Below the pieces are notes generated by a model. It saw only the letters and a program-made list of their open reading frames with translations, had not been told where the DNA came from and made no database searches. Position numbers and translations under genes: made by a program. A stretch of DNA of 64,000 nucleotides from Salticus scenicus (Eukaryota; Arthropoda; Arachnida; Araneae; Salticidae): contig OZ005648.1 of NCBI GenBank assembly GCA_963930645.1, positions 5,842,131 to 5,906,130 of the forward strand, written 5' to 3'. Within the stretch, counting starts at the first letter, position 1. Every line of letters begins with the position of its first letter. Below, one piece after another: positions 56,830-64,000 of this stretch.

Positions 56830-58112
56830 TACACTATCTACCAATAAGTATTTGGACATTTTCGAATTTAGTCGTCAGATATCGGGAAAAATTCTTTTTA
56901 AGAATTACTTTGAAACTTTGGAAGTACAAAAAAAATATTATACCTCATATTTTTCACCAAAACTTTTGTCCTGAAGAGAAAAGCGGGACCAATAAAAAAT
57001 TAAACAAAAATATATAAATATTATTTAAATGTAATGCTCAAAATGCGTTTTTGCTATATCATGTGATTAGGAGGATTGTTTTAATTATCTGTATTATTTT
57101 TTATGACGCTACCACGTGTATTCATGGAGATATAGCGGTTCCTTTAAAACAAATCGCAAAAAAAATTACCACTTTTTTAATTATAACACGTAGGATATTA
57201 GACCCAGTGCAAACCCATTTTTAGGAGACTTGGCGTACTACATTAGACACAGCATCCTGCTATCAGAAGGCAAAAAAATTTAAATATTTTACGAAATAGG
57301 AGCACATTTACTAAATATTTTTAGCTACGCATGCGCAAGCTTTAAAAAATTTCACTTGCATAATTTAATAGCCAAAATTACTGAACTATTTGCATGAAAA
57401 TCCCGAACAAATATCGTGTGAATTCAAGGAGTTATGAGAGATAGGATCAACATAATTTCAATTCTTCTCAAAAAAAAAAAAAAAAAAAAGGATGATGATA
57501 GGGAGTTTTATTAATATTTATTTATAATCAGCGAGCACTGTATCACGACTGGGCATTGACTGAATCAAAATAAAAATGTGAGTAATATCCCTTATAGTTT
57601 AGCTTTTATTTTCAAAGTTATTCAAATTCTGTTCATTCTATGTCTCACAACTTTTTGAATTTCCACAGTATTTGTTTGTGGTTTTCATATAAGTAGCTCA
57701 ATACTTTTGGCTATTAAATTATGTAAATGAAATTTATTAAAAGCGTATGCATGAGTAGTTAAAATATATTTAGTAAAAGTACTCCTATTTCGGAAGATAT
57801 TTAACATTTTTGCATTCTGATTGCAGCATGTAATGTAGTACACCAAGTTTTCTAAAAATGGCTCTACGTGTTATAATTAAAAAAGTGATTTTTTTTTTTT
57901 CGATTTTTTAACGAAATTGTTATATTTCCATGAATATATAGGGTAGCATCATAAAATTTTATAGAGATAATTAAAAGAATTCTCATAGTCACATGCTGCA
58001 GCAAAAACTCATTTGAAGCATTCCTTTTCACAAGGTGATCTAAAACGTCTTGACTTTTGTTTGACTTTTTACTGGTCTGCTTTTTCTCTTCAGGACGAAT
58101 TTTTTGCTGAAA

Positions 58113-58435
58113 CATAGCCTCCTTAACTAGATGCCTGTCGCGTGGCTCATAATCTTGGCAACAGTTGAAGCGGTAGACAGCGCCACCTGGTACAGATTCC
58201 GCGACTTTTTTATTCAAATGTCACCAATAATTTTAAGAAGAGATATATGATATATATAATCGACGTTTCTTCGATTATATTTGCCTTTTATGCATATCAT
58301 ATCCCACCTTTAAAATGTTTTGGTGGCTGTTGAATAAAAAAGGTCGCGCAACCTATACTAGGTGGCGCTGTCTACCGCTTCAACTGTTGCCACGCTTCCG
58401 AGCCACGCGACAGGCATCTAGTTTAGGAGGCTATG
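58113..58435. mobile_element. Foldback MITE with 7-bp duplication
   Basis: Inverted ends CATAGCCTCCTTAACTAGAT and CATAGCCTCCTAAACTAGAT continue into arms of about 90 bp containing GCGGTAGACAGCGCCACCT. An exact direct repeat GCTGAAA lies at 58106-58112 and 58436-58442. The superfamily is not clear from the ends. It interrupts the right arm of the foldback element. Confidence 0.75.
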
Positions 58436-58554
58436 GCTGAAATATGTGAGGTATAAAATGTTCCTTATTTTCCCAAGTTTCAATGTATATAAAATTACCA
58501 AAGAATTTTTCTAAATATCTGACAAAACGTCTAAATTCGAAAGTGTCCAAATAC

Positions 58555-58808
58555 CAGTGTTGGGCATAATTGATTAAAAAGTAATTGAATTACAATTGAA
58601 TTACAATTAAATTACAATTATTTTACTGTCAATCGATTAATAAGTAATTGATTACAAATAAATTGAATAAGTAATTCAATTTATTGAATAAATAATTCAA
58701 TTTATTTGTAACCAATTACTTGTTAATCGATTGACAGTAAAATAATTGTAATTTAATTGTAATTTAATTGTAACTCAATTACTTTTTAATCAATTATGCC
58801 CAACACTG
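58555..58808. mobile_element. hAT-type palindromic MITE, CCAAATAC duplication
   Basis: The 254-bp element begins CAGTGTTGGGCATAATTGAT and ends with the inverse. Its arms are built from AATTACAATT-type repeats around a central palindrome. Exact 8-bp duplications CCAAATAC lie at 58547-58554 and 58809-58816. It sits inside the terminal repeat of the 2-kb foldback element. Confidence 0.9.
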
Positions 58809-58834
58809 CCAAATACTTATTGGTAGATGATGTA

Positions 58835-59039
58835 TAAAAAAAATATGCAGCAGTGCGTTTGCATGATTTTTACATGGTTCAATTATATTAAAACTACAGA
58901 CGAATTCTATAACTTACTTATAATAAATAATTAGAGGCATTCATGATCGCATTCAAATTTTATATCGATAGTTTCCTTTTTAATAGTGACCGAGAGGTAC
59001 ATTTTCATAGATGGGTGCAGGTTTCAAAACGAACTGATG
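58835..59039. other. No gene recognised
   Basis: Short AT-rich interval. Nothing identifiable. Confidence 0.4.
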
Positions 59040-59900
59040 TCATAATCGCTAATATTTGTTTTTGAGTTGTGTAGATAACAGCTACACACACGCACACAGA
59101 CCATTAAAAAACTGATTTTTGTATTTCGAAAACCACAAAACCTGACTCAGATAGTGTCGCAAAATCTCATTTTTACTTTCCGAACACTATAGTGAGGAAA
59201 GTATTGTAATCATGTCAAAAATCCGAATTGCAGATTTTGATGTTTCTATACGTTTCGAGATCCCCTGAGTCCGTTTCCACTATTTTTACGATGATGTATG
59301 TATATGTGTGTGTATGTGTGTATGTATGTGTGTGTGTATGTCTGTGAGTGAACACACTAGCGTCTAAACGCTTTGTTCGAATAAGCTGAAAGTTGGTACG
59401 TATATTGTAAGGGTAAGTCACCCTAGTACGAACCATATAGATTTTGGTGAATCTAGCACTTATAGTTTTTTTTACAGGGACACCAGGAAAAATTCTTTAT
59501 CATTATGGCCTATGGGACCAAATTTTTAAAAGTGCGATAGCATCTAAACGCCTTATTCAATTGAGCTGAAAATTTAAATGAATATTATAAATCGCTGTTG
59601 CACTAACTATAAGCATTTTGGTGAATCTAGCATTTATAGGTTTTTACAAGGACACAACGAAAAATTCTTTATCATTACGATCTATGGGCTCAAAGTTCAG
59701 TAGCGTTCAATAAAACATCATGTAATATGTGGAGAAAAATACTCCAATACTTTCTCTCTTTTGTTTGTTTAACAACTCCTCTTTCTTTACTTTATCTACA
59801 AAACTGTTAATGACTCAATGTTCGGAAAGTCGAGTGAAGTCACTCCAGATTTTTAGAAAATCCGACCCAAACACGATACTTTCTAATTGAGAGAAAGAGC
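59040..59900 (-). mobile_element. HINE-like element R split by Z4
   Basis: The right end at 59855-59900 has an A-end hairpin in inverse (CTTTCTCTCAATT...AATTGAGAGAAAG) followed inward by GTATCGTGTTTGGG-type text. The text continues on the other side of Z4 as AATCTCATTTTT and CCTGACTCAGATAGTG, with a CA microsatellite near 59083-59100. The left limit is unknown. Confidence 0.5.
59175..59854 (+). mobile_element. Family Z HINE-like element (Z4)
   Basis: The A end ACTTTCCGAACACTATAG then GAGGAAAGTATTGTAATC forms a 7-bp-arm hairpin. The B end at 59820-59854 has the tag in inverse, GAGTG...CACTC, and CCAGATTTTT. The interior has two 180-bp units and a TG/TATG microsatellite at 59296-59340. Confidence 0.75.
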
Positions 59901-60989
59901 TACTAAATTGTATTTACCGGCTGATTATTGGAGTTGATCTGGAAGAACAACATGAAATGCAAGTTCTTCATTTGCAAATAAAGAACTTAGTAGATGGGGG
60001 GGGATGTGGGGAGAGAGAGAGAGAGAGATTTAGGTGGAAGAATTTATTTTGGTTTCTTTTATTCATCTAACACTTACTGGCTCTACAAAATCTTCTAATA
60101 ACGCAATTACCGACACAGTAGATTGTTGTATTCACAGTTTATATCTATTCCGTTACCTCTTTACTATTGTATTTCTCAAATTTAATAAATCGTCACATAA
60201 TATGTTCATCCATTAAGCTCTTCGATTATATCAGTATGCATAAAGATCTTTATGAGAAAAAGGTTTTGAATTTAGATTCGCCATGAGAAAGTTCTGTAAT
60301 CTACCCACTCAAACTCCACAAAAGACGTAGAGGAGATAGTTCCAATCAATGTTAATCGAAATCAATGAGCGGTTATTTTGTTTGTCGACTCGTTTATTTT
60401 TCCGATTCAAAGAATTGATAACGTTTAGGATGCCAAAAAAGTTTCAATGTTTAAAAAAAAGAGTGAAAGGTCAAGGAAAATGTGTCTCAAAATAATTATA
60501 TCTCATTAGAGGTCATTTCCTTGTTTACCATCTTTTTTCTTTGTAAGAGAAATAGAATTGCCTTTTGAAAAAGGTCGCAGTCTAATGATGTATGTACCAG
60601 CAACTGAATTAACAATAGCTATACGGTATTTCACCTATGAATTAAAAAGATAACTTATATTACTTAATACTGTCAAAAATGCACACGACAAAAGAAAGAA
60701 TGATTTTTGATTTGATCATTTTGATTCGAACTATCAGATCGATAAACTAGATTCGATAAAATAGAGAAAAGTCTAAACTAGATTAATAATGAAGAGTGAG
60801 ATAGAAATTAAATTTTTGATTTTCTGTCTCCTATTTCACTGGATTTTTTGTCTCCTATTTCACTCCTATTTCTCTTTGACAGACACAATCTCCCAGTAGG
60901 TTCTACAGATATGTTCAAAATATGTTATATTTGCTATGCTTCGAATATAATGGGTGAAATGGGGTAAGTGCAGCAACGTTTTGGCATAG
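59901..60989. other. No gene recognised
   Basis: AT-rich sequence with G-run and GA repeats at 59996-60028. CTCCTATTTCACT repeats near 60828 and 60854. No coding evidence. Confidence 0.45.
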
Positions 60990-61200
60990 TTAGATTTTTC
61001 GCCCTATTTTGCTCAGTTTCTATTATACTTATACTTCTGGAAATGAATCATGAACTATAACTAATAATCAGCTTTTAAAATAGATGAGCTTCTTACAATT
61101 TAACAATGCGCCATTTAAAGGGAAAAAAATGATGAAAAATATTTTTTGTTTCGTGGTTACACGTGGAGGGATTTGGAGCAAGTGCAACCTCCACTTACTC
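60990..61200 (-). repeat. Dispersed repeat T, copy 2
   Basis: Inverse of 48955-49190: GGAAATGAATCATGAACTAT and AACAATGCGCCATTTAAAGG, then GTGGTTACACG and GGAGCAAGTGCAAC. Confidence 0.6.
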
Positions 61201-62572
61201 TACCTATTTACAGTACCTATATACTGAATATACCTATATACTGTAAGAGATATGTAAGTCAAGTTTCCTGATAGTGAAAACTTGTCTGAATCGGAGAATT
61301 CTTGAGTTTATTAAAATATCTCAACTCGTTACAGAGTTGCGAATTTTTTCACAAATCTTAAACTTTTTTTTTTTTTTTTACTCCAACAAGATCCCTAAAA
61401 AAATATCAATATATTAGGTTTCATTGAAAATTAAAAAACATAACTAAAAAAAGAAAGTAAAATAATAATAATAATAATAATAATTAGTAATGCACTCGAG
61501 GTGTACTTTGGACGGGTTAAAATACCCTGTTTACACTTGCCCGACATACAAAGTTCCTGGTGTAAGTGTAACCGTGCATGGCAAACCAAATTACAGTTCT
61601 GAAGTTATATTCGAAATCTATGCACTGATATTGGTACGCTTAATGCTACCGAAACAGCTGTTGGAAATTTTCATTATTCACTTTTGCGATCTCGTTGAAG
61701 ACTTTTTTGTGTTCTGGCACCAACTCTCCATTTAATAGTCTATTTTTACTTTTTTTAAAGTAGATTCATATACAATACTTTTCTTGTTATCTTACTCCTT
61801 AATCTGAAAAATGCCTTTATAATACTGCTATTCAAGGTAAGAGAAAGTGTAGTGAGTGCCTTTAGATTATTATTATTATTTTTTTTTAATAGACATCCCT
61901 GTATAAAATGTAGGGCGTAAAATGTAACTGCACATCAACTATCTTATATAGATTGTAATTGGAAGTATAGTGCTAATACGAAGAGTATATAGCCCTCGGA
62001 TCAATTGAAACACCTGCTACATTGACGCATTGCGAGAAAGGGTGGAAAATTGGTTAGAAAGAAGCCTTACATGCGAACTTTCAGGACACCTAAAAAAGTG
62101 TAAATACAACAAAAACTCATTTTCGAAAATTTGACCCCGAAATAATATTTACTCGACCCTATAAAGAGAAAGTAAAAAAGAATGTTTAATTTCGAGTTGT
62201 TTCTGTCAGGAGCAAAAAACGGTTTAAGAGTTTATGTGTATGTTTGTTTGAAGAATTTCGGTTAATATTCATTAGTTCTTGATTCTGAATAACAGTATGA
62301 TTGCCATTAATCTAAACCAAATTTACAGTTACATAGTTAAATCTCAAAAATCTGAATGTCTTAAATTCAGAAAGCACCAGTTCCCTGTACCTCATCAAGG
62401 TACAGGGCTGCCACAGGCCATATTTTATTTCTCTTTTTTAGTAGTGGGGAGATAAAAAAAGCAGTCGCCTGCAGCAGTCCTTATGGTTTTTCATTATAAT
62501 TGAGGAGCAAACATTTTAACCGTGTTTTCTCCTTCGGATAGAATTTTTCAAAAAACACAAAAAACTAATCAA

Positions 62573-62604
<32 letters not shown>

Positions 62605-63609
62605 TTAAGCCCTAATTATCGTTTGTTTGAATGTATTACAAGTTACTAGGCAAACATGTACGCATATCTAGGAAGATACGTAGCCGTACTATTTTATGTT
62701 GGCTTTAAAGAAAAATCACTAACTCTTTTTTTTTTTTTTTTTTTTTTTTTGAGAAAAAGCGGTTTGAATGTTTGCTCCTCGATTCAATATAATTTTCCGC
62801 AGTGTCTAACGGAAAATTTCAAGTTCTACGGAAATTCCAGTATCTGAAATTGCTCAAAAGGAATCGAGTCTTTGTTGAGCACGCTGCTTGTTAATTGAAA
62901 CTTTCTGATAATTTAAATTATAATATTTAAAAATATTCTGAAACATTCTTAAAATTTTTGGTGCACCGTATATTTCTAGACCAACTTGCTTGAAATTTGA
63001 ATAGTTCAAAATCAATACTTTTCCAAAACATACCGCTATCATACTTTTTTCAAATACAAATTGCATCCGAGTACAATAGTTAAACACGTTGACTAACGAT
63101 TAGAGGCGGACGTGTAAGTTCGCGGCCTTCATTTTGTCGTATCAGAGGATTCCGTAGAGCAATTTCCTGCAATGAGTCATAGCATCCATCCACGGTTAAA
63201 GGGTTGTGCTCGACGTCTGAAAGTCACGCTTAGCTGCACTTAGTCAAGATTGCTGGCTGCCCACCCTTGCCTACAACTGGAACATATAATTAACCGAGAT
63301 AACGTTGTCCTTTAGATGACAATATTGGTTACCAGTGGAATAAGAAAAGGTCTGCGATAGTTACTCGAAACGAATGCAAATACGTTCTTCACATGTCGTA
63401 ATAGAATTACTTTAAACAAGCTTATAATGAGTAATCTGGTAACCTTTAAAGGAAAACATTATGAGTTGTGTCAAATTAATGTCTAATTGGTATTAAAACA
63501 ATACTTTTATTGCAAGCATTGATAATTATATTTATTTCGGTATTTTATTATTTTTCTTTTTAAGAGATAAAGGACGTTAAAATGGATTATTTTTATTTTA
63601 CATTCTATC
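61201..63609. other. Mostly unassigned, scattered simple repeats
   Basis: AAT repeats lie at 61461-61483, poly-A at 62574-62599 and poly-T at 62728-62749. A stretch at 61530-61580 repeats the theme of repeat T (TTACACTTGCCC, GTAAGTGTAACC). Near 62090-62180 an inverse A-end-like segment (TAAAGAGAAAGT preceded by GACCCGAAATAAT) suggests another HINE-like terminus. A GC-richer stretch at 63100-63300 is unassigned. No exon could be supported. Confidence 0.4.
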
Positions 63610-63680
63610 CAGGGCCGTGTTATCCGAGTAGATAAATCGGTCATTTTTCCGAGGCCTTCAGATTTGAAGGGCCCCAAATT
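63610..63680 (+). mobile_element. Possible hAT-type left end
   Basis: CAGGGCCGTGTTATCC followed by a GAGGCC...GAAGGGCCCC segment resembles a common class of hAT termini. The right end is not in the window. Confidence 0.45.
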
Positions 63681-63681
63681 G

Positions 63682-64000
63682 TTAACCCTTTAACGTTCAC
63701 TACTTAATTTATTTTAAAAATTACTAAACTAATTTTAAAAATGGCTTTTAGACACATAGCTGATCACAAATATTTAAAAAGTAAAAAATTAGCATTGTTC
63801 CTTTTCGAGAAATTTTCGGTTTGAAACATCTGTCAGTAAACCTTATTCAATTCAAATAATATTTAATTTAATAAATAAATCACTTTATAAATAAACATTA
63901 TCGACAACAAAAACTCCTAAAAGTTGCGTAGATCCCAACATTTCAATTTATTCCGGAGTATTTTAACCCTTTGCGGCGCAAGGTAATTCGGATCATTTAA
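63682..64000 (+). repeat. Two TTAACCCTTT motifs, possible piggyBac-like ends
   Basis: TTAACCCTTTAACG at 63682 and TTAACCCTTTGCGGCGCAAGG at 63963 both look like left ends of TTAA-targeting elements in the same orientation. Any element at 63963 extends beyond the window. Confidence 0.35.

Larger units (their letters stand above)
56832..58832. mobile_element. Foldback Tc1/mariner-like element, 2 kb
   Basis: The ends CACTATCTACCAATAAGTAT and, read inward, CATCATCTACCAATAAGTAT are flanked by TA (56830-56831 and 58833-58834). Long inverted arms (about 56832-57450 and 57590-58832 without its inserts) pair imperfectly. For instance AATTATAACACGTAG near 57178 is matched in inverse near 57866. The right arm holds two further elements, at 58113 and 58555. 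A poly-A run at 57469-57489 lies between the arms. No intact transposase. Confidence 0.72.

Noticed and set aside
57864..58217. 117-residue minus-strand frame as a gene
   Set aside because: It crosses from a foldback arm into the MITE at 58113, so it is a junction artefact.
61490..61735. 81-residue plus-strand frame as a gene
   Set aside because: It overlaps text shared with dispersed repeat T and shows no domain or codon signal.

Overview
The window looks like AT-rich intergenic or intronic DNA from an animal genome, most likely an arthropod and possibly a chelicerate. That guess rests only on its mix of mobile elements: BEL/Pao, Penelope-like, Tc1/mariner, hAT and piggyBac-like elements, and abundant short Helentron-type repeats. 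Nothing bacterial, viral or organellar is seen. No complete host gene is recognisable. Two short exon-like segments on the minus strand (37726-37872 and 43068-43148) are the only host-coding candidates, and both are tentative.

The clearest unit is a complete BEL/Pao LTR retrotransposon at 12910-19246, transcribed leftward. It has two 540-bp LTRs that look identical, a GGGTT target duplication and one unbroken 1729-codon Gag-Pol frame (13419-18608).

Most of the rest is a mosaic of nested non-autonomous elements. Three repeat families, here named X, Y and Z, share one design. One end (A) starts with a family-specific tag followed by its inverted copy. The other end (B) carries the same tag just inside a short terminal hairpin. 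This matches the asymmetric terminal inverted repeats known for Helentron-associated elements (HINEs). Family copies: X at 19.6-22.6, 22.7-23.5, 31.1-31.9, 34.7-36.8, 36.9-37.6, 40.9-41.5 and 49.5-52.7 kb; Y at 0-0.65, 19.7-20.9 and 21.0-22.5 kb; Z at 6.3-6.9, 25.7-26.6 and 59.2-59.9 kb.

TIR elements with visible target duplications include palindromic Tc1-like MITEs (1653, 3175, 54964), hAT-type elements with 8-bp duplications (26632, 49814, 58555; approximate at 24260 and 54183), TTAA-flanked piggyBac-like pieces (8134, 46047, 52804), a mariner fossil (7525-9107), a pogo-like element (9487-10328) and a 2-kb foldback element (56832-58832). Nesting is deep. At 49.5-52.7 kb an X copy holds a hAT-like element, which holds two mirror-image Penelope-like fragments encoding identical 205-residue GIY-YIG proteins. 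At 56.8-58.8 kb a foldback element holds two further MITEs. At 19.6-22.6 kb an X copy holds two opposed Y copies.

Tandem arrays fill other stretches: about 500-bp units in direct and inverted order (37881-40147), five 155-bp units (47341-48110), 125-bp G-rich units (32.0-33.1 kb) and three 305-bp units (33.2-34.1 kb). All boundaries and identities were judged by eye, without alignment or database searches.
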